Assembly (NCBI GenBank): GCA_002270565.1
Contig: NQMI01000125.1
Coordinates: 27,322 to 91,321, forward strand
Length of the DNA stretch: 64,000 nt
Source of the DNA: Stenocarpella maydis
Lineage: Eukaryota > Ascomycota > Sordariomycetes > Diaporthales > Diaporthaceae
Direction: 5' to 3'
Shown: one piece after another, positions 24,114-34,509 of the stretch
Layout of the letters: the number at the start of each line of letters is the position of its first letter
Numbering within the stretch: the first letter of the stretch is position 1
Position numbers and translations under genes: made by a program
Notes under the pieces: generated by a model
What the model was told of the DNA's origin: nothing
Seen by the model: the letters and a program-made list of their open reading frames with translations, nothing else
The model's database searches: none

Positions 24114-25569
24114 CTATGCTACATCACTCACGACGACCCCCAGGATCCAACAATTTGCAAGGAAGAAACCCAGGCTCGATGACCATAGGCCTGGCACAAA
24201 AGTGCTTTCCCCAAGGAACTCCAACTCGTAGCCCTGCTGCAGCCATGCTGCCTGCGTCACGACCCAGACTAGTAAGGCGGCTACCCCCAGTTTGGCGTTG
24301 CGCAGGAAAACAGAGCGTGGAAGGTAGAGCGGGAGGAAGATGAGATACCACAGAAAATACTGGGGTCCTCCGTCAGTGTCTAGTTTCTCAAGAGCAGCCC
24401 CGCGCCGGTTGGGGGGGGGGGGGGGGGCGGGAGGCGCGCCATCAAGCTCGAAATCTGTGTAAAGGGAGGTCCTGACGTACCTGGCTTGTACAGACTTTGT
24501 TGAATGCCACGAATGCCCAGGTCTGGGCGAGCATGGTGGCTGGCAGGTCCTTTTTGGCCATGACCAGAGGGATCAAGACACATGACAGCAGGAGCTGCGG
24601 CAAGAAAGCCACGGACTCGACGCGTAGGCCCCGGGGGGCTTCCTCGGGAGAAGCGGAGGCCAAGTAGAGGGGGATATTGTAAGGGCTAAAGTTGTGGCGA
24701 TGGTCGATGCGTGTGACGTGATAGAGATAGGTGTGCACGAGGAAGGGGAGCCCATAGGAGGCATACATGGCCAAGTTTAGGGCCATGAAGGTCCCCAAGC
24801 TCACGAGAGCGAGCTTGATCCGCGGCACGGTGAGGAAGGCAGCCGCAGCACCAAGTGCCGAATGCTGCGCGGCAGCAGCCGGGGTGCGCTCCATGCGGTC
24901 GTCGTCCATCCACCAGACGATGGCCGGGGCGTAGATGAAGGGGTAGATCTTGAAGTGCACGCCCAGGCCCAGGAGCACGCCGGCAAGGGCCACCCTCCTC
25001 GACAGGACGGCCCAGAGGAGGGCCAGGACCAGGACGGCCAGCAGGCCCTCTGAGCTGCCGCGGGTGCTGATGGTAGCGACCATGGGGTTCAGCAGCCAGA
25101 TTGCCGAAAACCTGCGCGCCGTGGAGGCGTCCATAGCGGGCATGCCCCGTCCCCTCATGGTCAGGGCGCTGACGAGCAGGGCGCCGGCTGCCACATCGGC
25201 CAGGGCGAACAGGAGCTTCCCAAAGCTGAACCAGGCCACATTGACCCAGTGGGGGTTCCCTCGCGCCGTCCAGGTGGTGGGGATCAGAGCCCACGACAGC
25301 AGGGGCGTGTAGCGGTACGTCTCCCTGGCGTAGGGGCCAGCAGGGTGGCCTTGGGAGACGAAGCGGGTTGCGTCGGTGAAGACGAGGTAGTCGATGTCGG
25401 TGTACTTGAGGGGTGAGTTTGCATCCTGCCAGAGCCCGTAGACCAGGAGCACCACCCTAAGGAGGATGGCTGTGGCGTAGAGCGGCAGCGGGCTCGAGAA
25501 GAGGGCCGCCGCGAGCCCTTGGCTCTTTGCTGGTCCGCGCCCTGGGCCTGCTGGTTTGGGAGGCGCCAT
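24114..25569 (-). CDS. gpi14: GPI mannosyltransferase I (PIG-M / Gpi14)
   Basis: ER-membrane glycosyltransferase that adds the first alpha-1,4-linked mannose to the GPI-anchor precursor using dolichol-phosphate mannose. Exons are 25569-24481 and 24359-24114 (444 residues, intron 121 nt). The luminal acidic motif is present as YTDIDYLVFTDATRFV (D-x-D near residue 58). Further family landmarks are YRYTPLLSWALIP, WLLNPMVATISTRGSSEG, HFKIYPFIYAPAIVWW, YHVTRIDHRHNFSPYN and, across the splice, CTSQ|YFLWYLIFLPLYLP. About ten hydrophobic membrane segments are visible. The donor at 24480 is fixed by TSQYFLWYL being continuous. The intron contains a run of about 17 G on the plus strand. It is divergent from TRAX across 290 bp. 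Confidence 0.94.
24411..24427. repeat. Poly(G) run in the PIG-M intron
   Basis: An uninterrupted run of about 17 G on the plus strand (C in the transcript). Confidence 0.8.
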
Positions 25570-25859
25570 CTTGGGCCTATTGGTCGAAGTGAGCCAGCTA
25601 CTGTTCCGGTTCCAGCAGTTGGGTGTCTCTTCATCATGGGAGAGGAAAGGAGAGGAAGACAGGCCTGCACTAACATTTTCTCAGCAGCAGTGTGTCGTCT
25701 CCAGGGTTGGGGTTGGGGTTATAGCTTCTAGCGATGTATGTGGGGGAGGGAGGGGGGGGGAGACAATAATACTCAGAGCGCCGTGCAACTCGACAGCAGA
25801 TGCCCTCTCCCAACTACAACTTGAAGTGGCCTTAGCTTCGCCATACCGCCACTGCCACC
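25570..25859. promoter_or_regulatory. Bidirectional promoter, PIG-M / TRAX
   Basis: Only 290 bp separates the two start codons, so both genes must share this control region. It holds 2.5 copies of GTTGGG at about 25705-25720 and a G-rich run at 25742-25762. The TRAX start sits in GCCACCATGTCC, close to an ideal initiation context. Confidence 0.7.
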
Positions 25860-26907
25860 ATGTCCGACATCGACCAGTGCGGACCACAGCAGAAACAGGG
25901 ACTCAAAAGACCCAGGCCAGGCCAGAAGAGGGACTACAGGGGCAATGCCAAGAGCAGCGGTTCCAAGGCCCCCCTCGTGCGGAATGAGCACACCTCCATG
26001 TTCGAGACCTTTCGTGACCAGCTCGATGAGCATCACGACCGCAGGGAGAGGATAGTCAAGGCCTCCAGGGACATCACCGCGTTGAGCAAGAAGATGTGAG
26101 ACGTTCGTGCTCAGCAGTCTGGTGCGCCCTATGACTGACGCTCTCGACAGAATATTCTCATTGCAACGGTTAATTCACGCCCCTTTCCCTGCCGGGCTCA
26201 CCGCACATCTCTCTCACTGACATGCCTGCCCCAGGGTACGCACGATACAGCCGGAGCTGCCCGAGGCCATCGAGAAGGAGATCCAGTCCCGCCTCGGCGA
26301 CATCTCCAAGCTCCTCGCTGCTGTCGCCCCGGACGTGCAGGGCATCAACCGCTACCGCTACTCGCGCAGCATGATGTGCATCGAGGAGCTGATCGAGGCC
26401 CTGACCTTTGCCCACTACCTCCGCACCCAGAGTCTCATGCGCTTCGGCGAGGCCGTTGCAAAGGTCGCTGAGCTCTCGGACCACGCTGACGACCACATGG
26501 ATGTCGATGCAGGAGAGCCGCCCGCGGGGGCAGTTGTGACTGGACCACGGCCTGCGGTCCAAGTGACAGATGAGGACTACCTCATGGGCATCTTTGATCT
26601 CTCTGGAGAGATGATGCGCTTTGCCACTACTAGCGCCGCCCTCGGCGGCAAGATGGCCGGCGGAAGTGCCACCCCGGCCGCGGACGGCCGCGACAGGACC
26701 ATTGTGGTGGACATGCAGGACCTTGGAAGTTTCTTCGAGATGCTCCCACAGCAGTACAACAAGAGCTATCAGATCAAACTCTCTACCCTGAGGTCGTCGG
26801 TGCTCAAGGTTGAGAGGCTGGCTTACGGCCTGTCCGTCAGGGGCACCGAGAGGCCTGCTGGCTGGGTTCCTGGCGATGGTGAAGATCCGCCAGAGGATGA
26901 GTACTAG
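25860..26907 (+). CDS. Translin-associated factor X (TRAX)
   Basis: Partner of translin in the C3PO endoribonuclease, which acts on small RNAs and tRNA fragments. Exons are 25860-26095, 26151-26168 and 26235-26907, giving 308 residues. The middle exon is only 18 nt. Joining all three gives KASRDITALSKKIIFSLQRVRTI, the canonical TRAX helix; skipping the micro-exon loses that helix segment. Other landmarks are INRYRYSRSMMCIEELIEALTFAHYL, DYLMGIFDLSGEMMRFATTSAALGG and QYNKSYQIKLSTLRSSVLKVERLAYGLSVRG. TRAX carries the catalytic acidic residues in the known complex; acidic positions in EELIEA and DLSGEMMRFA fit them. A disordered insert (about 190-215, DVDAGEPPAGAV) separates helices. The translin gene is not in the window. 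Confidence 0.93.
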
Positions 26908-28060
26908 AGAGCTCGACAGTGCTTCTACACATGTACACTACCTATCTTTCGAGGAAACCTAAACCTTGGTGGCCCAGATTATCTGTCTGTCTTGTTTTCC
27001 CTGAAATAGTGGACAGAATCGAGACCGTACGACCAAGCCATCAGGAGGACCAAGTTATATTGACGGCTCAAAGATCACGTTCTGGCCTCCAAGGCCAACC
27101 AGCATGACTTCAGGCAGTTCCATTCTCGGACAGCCTGACAGTGCTGGGCCAATTCACAGATCATTGCTCAAAGGCTCGATTACTTGTGTTTGAGACAGAT
27201 TTCAAGAATCAACGGCCAGCCTCCGACCACCTACCTCGGGGACGGGAGCGCGGTGTTGCGGACTTCGGTTCACTTGATGGCCTGGGTAATCATGGGACTT
27301 CGCTGGCTAAGCCCGGTGTCTTCTCCTCGCCAATTTAGGTGTCACTGAGCCCAAGTATAAGCAGGATTGTTTCTTTGAGTTGGGGGAGAGGCGTGGCTGG
27401 GTCGCTTTCCCTCATGGTGTTAGTGACGGTATACAAGTTTGGCCGTTGTCCAGTTTCTGTCACTGCCTAGTTACATTACAATACAGGAGAGCTGTGAGGT
27501 ATCCTCTTCTACTTGTTGGTATGGCTTCAGTGTTAGACAAAAGCGATGCACTTGCCGAAAATGAGGCTTTCCAACATGGCTGGGCTGCCAGTGCAACGAC
27601 TCTCTGAGAACCTTGGACGCTTTTCGGACTCAGTTATGAGTCCGTCTGATACCCAGCTGCATCCATCGCATTCAATCGCCTGTTTGATTTATTGATGCAT
27701 CAAGATGTAAAGCCACATATTACTATGTGGCGTCGTTACCCTATTAGCCCGTTTGCATAGTCCCTGTAAAAGAGCATGGCACATAATATAACGTATACAT
27801 ATAAAGCAACATAAGAACGGTCTTAATGGCAGAGCATTGCTGGACTGAAAGTCGGGTCCTTTCATGACAGACACTAGCCTAATTGTAAACTACAGATAGT
27901 TACGCTTTGAATGATTCCTGTGTCATACTTACCTAAAGCCACATGTGCACTTTTCTGAGCATCTCCTTGACAATTTGTTTATAGAGCCTAGCTGTGACCT
28001 TGTCGCAGACACGCGACATATCCCCTCATCCCCTCGCCAAATAGCCCCCTTGTTAGAGTA
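26908..28060. other. Intergenic between convergent genes
   Basis: No gene. A clean hairpin (CCACATA, loop TTAC, TATGTGG) lies at 27713-27730, about 330 bp beyond the stop of the membrane-protein gene. It is not obviously functional. Confidence 0.4.
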
Positions 28061-29170
28061 CTATGCCTTTTCCCCTGTAGACTTCTTGTTCACCCACCAC
28101 TTTCGCTCCCTTTCCAGTGCTATCTGAATGTAAATATAAGTCATTATGGCCCAAGATATGATGAAAGAGAACAATAGCCCCAATGACAACCCAAAGGCCA
28201 CTTCAAATCTCGTGTTCCATATTATGGCGGACAGGCAGCCAATGTAGACCAGGATTCCAGAGCACCACCACACGGTCAACTCAAAAATCATCTTCTGGAA
28301 CATGATCGAAGCATCGTATCGCTGTCTGTACCGGGCGCGAAACTCCTTCTTCTGCCATCCGTCGACGGCGAGAAAGTCTTCAGCCGCGTAGTAGACAAGA
28401 GGCCTCATGCGGTGGCCTTTGGGTTCCGAGTCAATGCGGACCGGGGTCTTGAAAGGTACTAGGCTAAACAAGGCCCAGAGGAGTATGAAGGCCATGTAGA
28501 TCCCAGGCGCGTACAGATAGAGCTCCGGGATGGTCTTTTCCGAGCCGACGACGAAGGGTATCAGGGCAGCGAAGAGAGCCGCCGTGTAAATCCACGAGGT
28601 GGCATCGAGCTCCCACCTATGTCGGGATAACAGCGGTGCGCACTCGTCGTAGTACTTGATGAGCCGCCAGACGCGGACGACCAGGATGTAAAGCTCGCCG
28701 AGGCCAAAGGGGAGGATGGCAAACCCCAGGATGTCCTTGTTGTACCTGGGGGCCCCGGCAGGCTGCGCGCCGAGCCAGACGTAGTAGACGATGCAGGGGA
28801 CGACGAGGTCGCCAAAGATGATGAAGAACGGCCCGAGTATGATGGAGATCTGGTCCCTAGGGGGGACGTCGGCGGTGAGCTTCTGGAGCTCGGGAACGGC
28901 AACAGGCGTAGGGCTTGTGTCGCGGCCTTCGAACAGATATGATGTGGGCCGGTAGTATTGGCCCGCTGCTGTGGCAGCTGCGCCTTGCCGTTGGGTGCCT
29001 TCTGCCAATGTGGCCGGGTCGCTCGACGACCCAGTTGACTCGGGCCTGCCGGCCTGCGTTGCCTGATTGCCCATGCCTGCTGTGCTCTGCTGAGCGTGCA
29101 GGAGACTCCCCTCCAGCCTCGGCGATCCTGGCTGGACCCCATGGGCGCGGTCGTCCGACGAAGCTTGCAT
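28061..29170 (-). CDS. Six-helix integral membrane protein of unknown function
   Basis: I do not recognise a named family. From the ATG at 29170 the protein has 369 residues and no intron. Residues 1-100 are polar and disordered (Gln/Ser/Gly/Ala-rich). Six hydrophobic segments follow: SIILGPFFIIFGDLVVPCIVYYV, ILGFAILPFGLGELYILVV, WIYTAALFAALIPFVVG, YAPGIYMAFILLWALFSLV, ELTVWWCSGILVYIGCLSAI and AFGLSLGLLFSFIISWAIMT. Between helices 2 and 3 is a charged loop (RLIKYYDECAPLLSRHRWELD), and between 4 and 5 an acidic/aromatic loop (YYAAEDFLAVDGWQKKEFRARYRQRYD). The C terminus is basic. The pattern resembles uncharacterised membrane proteins common in filamentous ascomycetes. An upstream exon cannot be excluded; the coding frame stays open a few codons above the ATG. 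Confidence 0.75.
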   Translation of the reverse strand: MQASSDDRAHGVQPGSPRLEGSLLHAQQSTAGMGNQATQAGRPESTGSSSDPATLAEGTQRQGAAATAAGQYYRPTSYLFEGRDTSPTPVAVPELQKLTADVPPRDQISIILGPFFIIFGDLVVPCIVYYVWLGAQPAGAPRYNKDILGFAILPFGLGELYILVVRVWRLIKYYDECAPLLSRHRWELDATSWIYTAALFAALIPFVVGSEKTIPELYLYAPGIYMAFILLWALFSLVPFKTPVRIDSEPKGHRMRPLVYYAAEDFLAVDGWQKKEFRARYRQRYDASIMFQKMIFELTVWWCSGILVYIGCLSAIIWNTRFEVAFGLSLGLLFSFIISWAIMTYIYIQIALERERKWWVNKKSTGEKA

Positions 29171-30810
29171 GACGACTCGGCACACTTCGCCTTTGCGCAG
29201 TAGGTGAGGATGGCGGCCACTTGCGCAAAATCCTGCGAGGAGGGACAGATATTGCCCGAGGTGATGGCAGCAGGGTACCCTGTCTACACAGAATGCCGAA
29301 CTCTGTCTGGCTTTTGCGGCGGAGGTTGGCTGTCGTCTCGCGGATTAGCTATCGCCGAGTGGACGTGACGAGCGTGAGCAGAGGTCCAGGACAGCGGGCG
29401 CAAGGTAGATAGATCAAGGTCCCGGTCCAGAATATTTGAAGTGCTCTGGAAGGAGGGGACCCATGCCACAGCTGGGATGCGCATGAGGACGTCCAGCCTA
29501 AGGCACTCACTGTCATGCATGCACATCTGCTGAGCTCGTCGAGGTCCGTGGCGGTCCGTGGCGGCCCCATGCGGCTCCCCCCAAGATGCGGTCTGGCTTG
29601 CCTGGAGACGGGTATCCCTGTGCCGATATTGGTGAGGCGAGCTCGACTCAAATGATGCTTGCCAAAACGGCGGCTCGAAGCTGTGCGGTTCGCCCCCGGG
29701 ATGGGATGCCAAGAAACGCGCCAGCGGTGTCGTTCGTGTTGGCTGGACTGGTCTTTGTCTGTCCTTCTCTTGTTCTCTCCCGTACCGTTTCATTCCCATG
29801 TCTTGCGTTCCCATGTCTTGCTGCCATGCTGATGCGGACATGGCAGCTTGAAAGCCAAGGTACGCATATGCCGCCCCGGACTACAATGTACGGCCTGGGG
29901 CAAAGCCCACAAGATCGGCCTGGTGCCGGCACTCGTTCCGCAAAGTGTCTTTTGCTAGGGATGATCGCCACAGGGGCATCAAGGTTCAGCTCAACACGTC
30001 GCCCATGCCGGGCACAGGCAACCCCCTAGTTGCCGTACTTGCACAACTGGGGCATGACTCTTGGACGCACGTCTCAGCCCTTTTGTTCGGGGCCCGGCTT
30101 GCCAGCGAAGCTCAATGGGTTCAAACATTGGTGCCGAAACATGCAAATGAGGAGTGCGTGCACACCAAGCCGACGCACGCGGATATTAGGCCTCCTTAAC
30201 ACGTGGTAACCGGATATGCGTCTTGTCTGCCAGCTGAGGATATGACATTGCAGGTTGGGGGGGGTTGCCTCTTGACTGCCGCACGCCTGGCCCGGGATAA
30301 GCACCAGGGACTCCTGGCGTTTCTTAGATCGGACTGACTAAATATCGAGGCTCGCAACCCACACCCCGCCCATCCCCGGGTGCGCCAAGACAAGGCAAGC
30401 CTGAAACGACGAAGCAAACCGTACCAGCTAGCCATCGGCCTAAGTACCCCCTAGTTAGCTCGCATAAATCATTGGCTCCGAAAAACCGGCTCAAAAAGAA
30501 GAAGAAGAAAACAGTCAGATGAACTGGGCATTGGCTGCAGACCGCAGGGCGGTCCTTTCACAGGTTGTAGGTTGGAGATATAAGTCTGAAAGATGGCTCA
30601 GCTGACTACGCGCAACCACACGTCTGCTGGAACGCAGAGGTCCAATTCCATGAACGAGCCAGGACTGATGGCCTCCTCATCGTGGTTGATCCGTCAGGAA
30701 GGGAGAAGACGTTGCGGGCTCAACACGGAGTTGACACAAAACAACCTGACGATAAATACTACTTCCTGTGCAGCCCTGGGAGGAAGTGAGCAGTGCCAAG
30801 GGTTAGAAAT
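29171..30810. other. Intergenic left flank of the repeat island
   Basis: About 1.6 kb with normal base composition and no supported gene. It ends where the first copy of the island's direct repeat begins. Confidence 0.45.
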
Positions 30811-30928
30811 AAAATAGACCTTGGGGCCGCTGGCTCAATTGTCAGCCCTAGTATCTACATTCTATTGCCAGCCCGAAGCAATCATTAACTCGCCAATCAT
30901 CAACTCGCACACCCAGCGGCCCAGGGAT

Positions 30929-31010
30929 CAGCGGAGCAGGACGTATATCTCGCACGCTTCACATGCAAGATATGCTAGCCCACTCTGCTTGCAGCATAGC
31001 GTTCTGCTTG
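30929..31010 (+). repeat. Hairpin sequence, copy 1
   Basis: It runs from CAGCGGAGCAGGACG to AGCGTTCTGCTTG. An imperfect stem has arms ATCTCGCAC and ATGCAAGAT. It matches 33054-33135 in the same orientation and the reverse complement of 41661-41732. Confidence 0.75.
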
Positions 31011-31073
31011 CAGAGGGATCCGCGTATACTGAACATACATGATCAGCGCATAAGGACTTTTTCCTTAATAAGG

Positions 31074-31212
31074 CGCTTCATTAGCAAGGGCTTCATCAGC
31101 AAGGGCTTTATCAGCAAGGGCTTCATTAGCAAGGGCTTCCTCAACAAGGGCGGGCTTCCCTGACGAGCGAGGGCTTCCTCGACAAGGGCTTCCTCAATGA
31201 GGGCTGGCTTCC
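31074..31212 (+). repeat. 15 bp minisatellite in copy A
   Basis: Imperfect units of GGGCTTCATCAGCAA, first exact-length, then spaced variants ending GGGCTTCCTCAATGA. Because 15 is a multiple of three, one frame reads FISKG repeatedly; I treat that as a by-product. Confidence 0.85.
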
Positions 31213-31542
31213 TTAACGCTGGCTTTACTATAGTTAAAACTGCTTGCTCTAATGTGCTGGGACAACCTCTACCTAGGATAATACAGTAATAATGCAATAT
31301 CTCATGATAGCCTAGCGCGGCTTCTAATATAACTATATCATATATAGAATCAGATACTGCAAGGCAATACAACTTATATGCTATATAAAGTATCGCTTGC
31401 CCCTATTCTGCAATAACTACTATACTATATATATGCCTTTATGGTACTAATGTTTGATTATGATTTGCTAGTAAGGATTTACTATTGTGGTTGAAGGCGC
31501 AATACCTTACCAGCTCTTTAATAAGGGCGCGGGTTCAAACAT

Positions 31543-31543
31543 N
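31543..31543. other. Undetermined base (N)
   Basis: A single N lies exactly at the end of copy A, at the edge of the AT-rich block. It may mark a heterozygous or low-quality call, or a join. Confidence 0.9.
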
Positions 31544-31544
31544 A

Positions 31545-32920
31545 TAGTACACCTATAAGATTACATATTTGAAAAAAATACTCAATAATTTATATAAAGA
31601 ACTTTAATTAAAATAATTAAAATAAAAATTTAAAAATATAAACTAAAGAAACTATTTTATATAAAAAGTCTTTTTTTTAAAAAGAAATATTCTTTTATTT
31701 CAATATTTTTCTAAAACCTTTTAATTTTTTAAAAATATTTAATATATTTAAAATTTTTAAAATATAATATATTTAATTAATAATTTAAATGAAAACTTTA
31801 AAGTTTCTTTTTTAATTACTTATATCTTATATCTTAAAATTTAATAAAAATAAAACTTATTTCAAAAATTATTGAAAGTAATATTTAATATTAAAAAAGA
31901 GACTTACTTAATATATAATTAAAGTTATTCTTATATAAAAATATTTTTATATAAATAGATATATTATATATTTATAATTTTGTTAAAAGTTTAACTTATA
32001 AACTTTTATAATAAGCCTTACTTTAAGTATTATTAAGTAAGCTATTTTATTAAGCAAGCTACCTTTCTACTAGCTCTTATACTTTAACTTTTAATTATAT
32101 TTTTCTATATTCTACCTTAAAATGAAAAAATTATAAGAAGATATTATTCTAATAATTATTTAAGCTACTAAATCTAACTTAAACTTAACTATTTAATATA
32201 TAGTAAAGATATATAATATCTCTTGCTTTACCCTTACTTATAGAATAGTTAGTTAAATTATATATTATAATATCTATCTAATCTATAAGATATCAATAAA
32301 AATAAAAGACGAGGTACTTATTTAATATATATTTAACTAGGATTTATAAGGATATTTACTTATTTATGAGAATATTAAAGATATAATAAATTCTCTACTT
32401 TATAACTATAGTAGTAGCGCTATTAGAGTTAACTAGGTAGAGAGATTTAGTTAGTTAGATATATATCTTAAAATATATATTAATTATATATAAATCTATA
32501 GGATGGCCCTATATAAAGATGCTAATATAATAAATGCATAATAATTATTAATTATTATAATATAAATATAAATAATAATATAATTAAAAGTAAAAACTAA
32601 AGTATATTAAAGTAAAAAGAAGCTTAAGCTTAAGTAAAATTATATATTAAGAGCCTTAGATCTTACTTTTATACTTAAATATAGCGATTTATACTATATT
32701 ATAATTATTACTTAATACTTTATATAATAAGTTATATAAAAGGCTTAAGCTTTACTTAAGTATAAATAGAGTATTATAATAAGCTTAAGTTAAGCCTGCT
32801 TTAGTTTTCATATAGTTTTAGTTTAATCTTAAGGCTATTATAATTTAAGTATATAATTATATAAATTATAGGATATTTAGGCCCCTTTAGGGCCTTATAT
32901 TTGATTAAGTATAGTAATTT
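31545..32920. repeat. AT-saturated segment
   Basis: About 1.4 kb almost entirely of A and T, crowded with stops in all frames and rich in TpA. This is the signature of heavy RIP or an AT isochore. No ancestral coding motif can be read. It lies between the two direct-repeat copies. Confidence 0.8.
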
Positions 32921-33053
32921 AAAATAGACCTTGGGGCCGCTGGCTCAATTGTTAGCCCTAGTATCTACATTCTATTGCCAGCCCGAAGCAATCGTTAACT
33001 CGCCAATCATCAACTTGCCAATCGTCAACTCGCACACCCAACGGCCTAGGGAT

Positions 33054-33135
33054 CAGCAGAGCGGGATATATATCTCGCACGCTTCACGTACGAGATATAC
33101 TGGCCCACTCCACTTACGGTATAGCGTTCTGCTTG
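33054..33135 (+). repeat. Hairpin sequence, copy 2
   Basis: Stem arms ATCTCGCACG and CGTACGAGAT around CTTCA pair at nine of ten positions. Same orientation as copy 1. Confidence 0.75.
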
Positions 33136-33435
33136 TCCCCATGCCTTAAAGCATTCTTACCTGCAGAAAGGGCAACCATAAGTAGAGCTTTCTCTCTACC
33201 TTATAAACGCTAGATTATATAACCTGGGAATAACACTAAGTAATATAGCTAGCAAAAGGCAAGATAATGAATGCTAATAGTATTAAGCCTCTAAGCGCCT
33301 ATAACCTAAAGGTTACAGGTATAAGTAATATATAAAGCAAAAAACTAATCCCCTAGCCAGTTTCTTTTTTAAGCCAGAGGGATCCGTGTATACTAAACAT
33401 ATATAGTTGGCGCATAAGGACTTTTTCCTTAATGA

Positions 33436-33576
33436 GGCGCTTCATCAGCAAGGGCTTTATTAGCAATGACTTCATTAGCAAGGGCTTCATTAGTAAGGGC
33501 TTCCTTAATAAGGGCAGGCTTCCCTAACGAGCGAGGGCTTCCTTAATGAGGGCTTCCTTAATAAGGGCTGGCTTCC
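33436..33576 (+). repeat. 15 bp minisatellite in copy B
   Basis: The same array as at 31074-31212, with more C-to-T and G-to-A changes. Confidence 0.8.
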
Positions 33577-33910
33577 TTAATACTAGCTTTACTATAGTTG
33601 GGACTGCTTACTCTAATATGCCGGAACGACCTCTGCCTGAGATGATATAGTAATAATATAATATCTCATAATAGCCCAGTACAGCTTCTAGTATAATTAT
33701 ATTATATATAAAATTAAATATTATAAGGTAGTATAACTTATATGCTATATAAGGCATTATTTGCCCCTATTCTATAATAACTACTATATTATGTATATGC
33801 CTTTATAGTACTAATATTTAACTATAATTTGCTAGTAAGGATTTACTATTACGGTTAAAGGTGCAATACCTTACTAGCTCTCTAATAAGTGCGCTGGTTT
33901 AGATATAATG

Positions 33911-34509
33911 CCTACCATTCCTTTTTTTTGCTATTTTCTTTTCTAATAAGGAAGTCTAACCTTCCAGCTAATTTAGGCTAACTAACCTTATTAGCTACTC
34001 TAAATAGCAGTAGCAGCTAGCCGCTAGCTATTACTAATGTTATAATGGTTAGGAAAAGTCTTTGAATTTAAGCATTTTAAGCTCTGCAGTACTTAGGGGC
34101 AACTGCAGTAGCCGTTGGTAGTATGAGTATAGTGGTGCTAAGCGTTGCCCTTGCTGCTGCTATCCTTGAGCTTGATTCTTCTCGCTAGGCAGTTATCTGA
34201 TGTTTGCTGTTCTGGCAGTGGTAGTTACTACTGCTAATAAAGATGCATTGAAAGAGAGGAGGTTATTGTTGTCTTCATAGCCCTTGTAGCCCTTATTGCC
34301 CTTATCCTTAAGCTTGTTTTTACCGCTGTCCTTAAGCTTAATTATCTTCTTATTAGGCAGTTATTTGATATTTACTATCCTAGTAGCTGCAACTGCTAAT
34401 AAAGAGGAAGATAAGGTTATTATTATCTGCGCTTGATTTTATAGTTGATAGGGCTTCCGCCCGGTTGGACCTAACGGGTGAGATCCTCATACTCTTCTTA
34501 TTTAACTAA
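33911..34509. repeat. Diverged tandem duplication of about 115 bp units
   Basis: 34160-34277 and 34327-34430 align (CCTTGAGCTTGATTCTTCT and CCTTAAGCTTAATTATCTTC; both continue TTAGGCAGTTAT-like, then ACTGCTAATAAAGA). The second unit is the more AT-shifted. A GC-rich imperfect hairpin (CCCGGTT...TAACGGG) lies at about 34460-34478. No coding sequence. Confidence 0.6.

Larger units (their letters stand above)
30811..31542 (+). repeat. Direct repeat copy A (interspersed element, unclassified)
   Basis: About 730 bp starting AAAATAGACCTTGGGGCCGC. It is found again at 32921. It contains two short units of AACTCGCCAATCATC, a hairpin region (30929-31010), a 15 bp minisatellite, an AT-rich stretch, and an end that reads GCGCGGGTTCAAAC. 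Copy A keeps more C and G than copy B. I see no transposase or reverse transcriptase in it. It may be part of a larger element or a solo terminal repeat. Confidence 0.75.
32921..33910 (+). repeat. Direct repeat copy B, with an extra internal segment of about 235 bp
   Basis: It aligns with copy A from AAAATAGACCTTGGGG onward. It has three rather than two AACTCGCCAATCATC-type units. At about 33137-33372 it carries a segment absent from copy A, between GCGTTCTGCTTG and CAGAGGGATCC. Most base differences from A are transitions toward A/T, so copy B looks more heavily mutated. Confidence 0.75.

Noticed and set aside
25705..25720. Telomere-like GTTGGG repeats
   Set aside because: Only 2.5 units, inside a promoter, and not the TTAGGG of filamentous fungi.
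31074..31212. CRISPR-like array
   Set aside because: Repeats are contiguous 15-mers without spacers, in a eukaryotic genome.
30963..31372. Frames encoding FISKG or KPLLM repeats
   Set aside because: Products of the 15 bp minisatellite; no start context and broken in copy B.
31480..31542. Possible tRNA gene
   Set aside because: A B-box-like end is present but the acceptor stem, D-arm and a seven-base anticodon loop cannot be formed.
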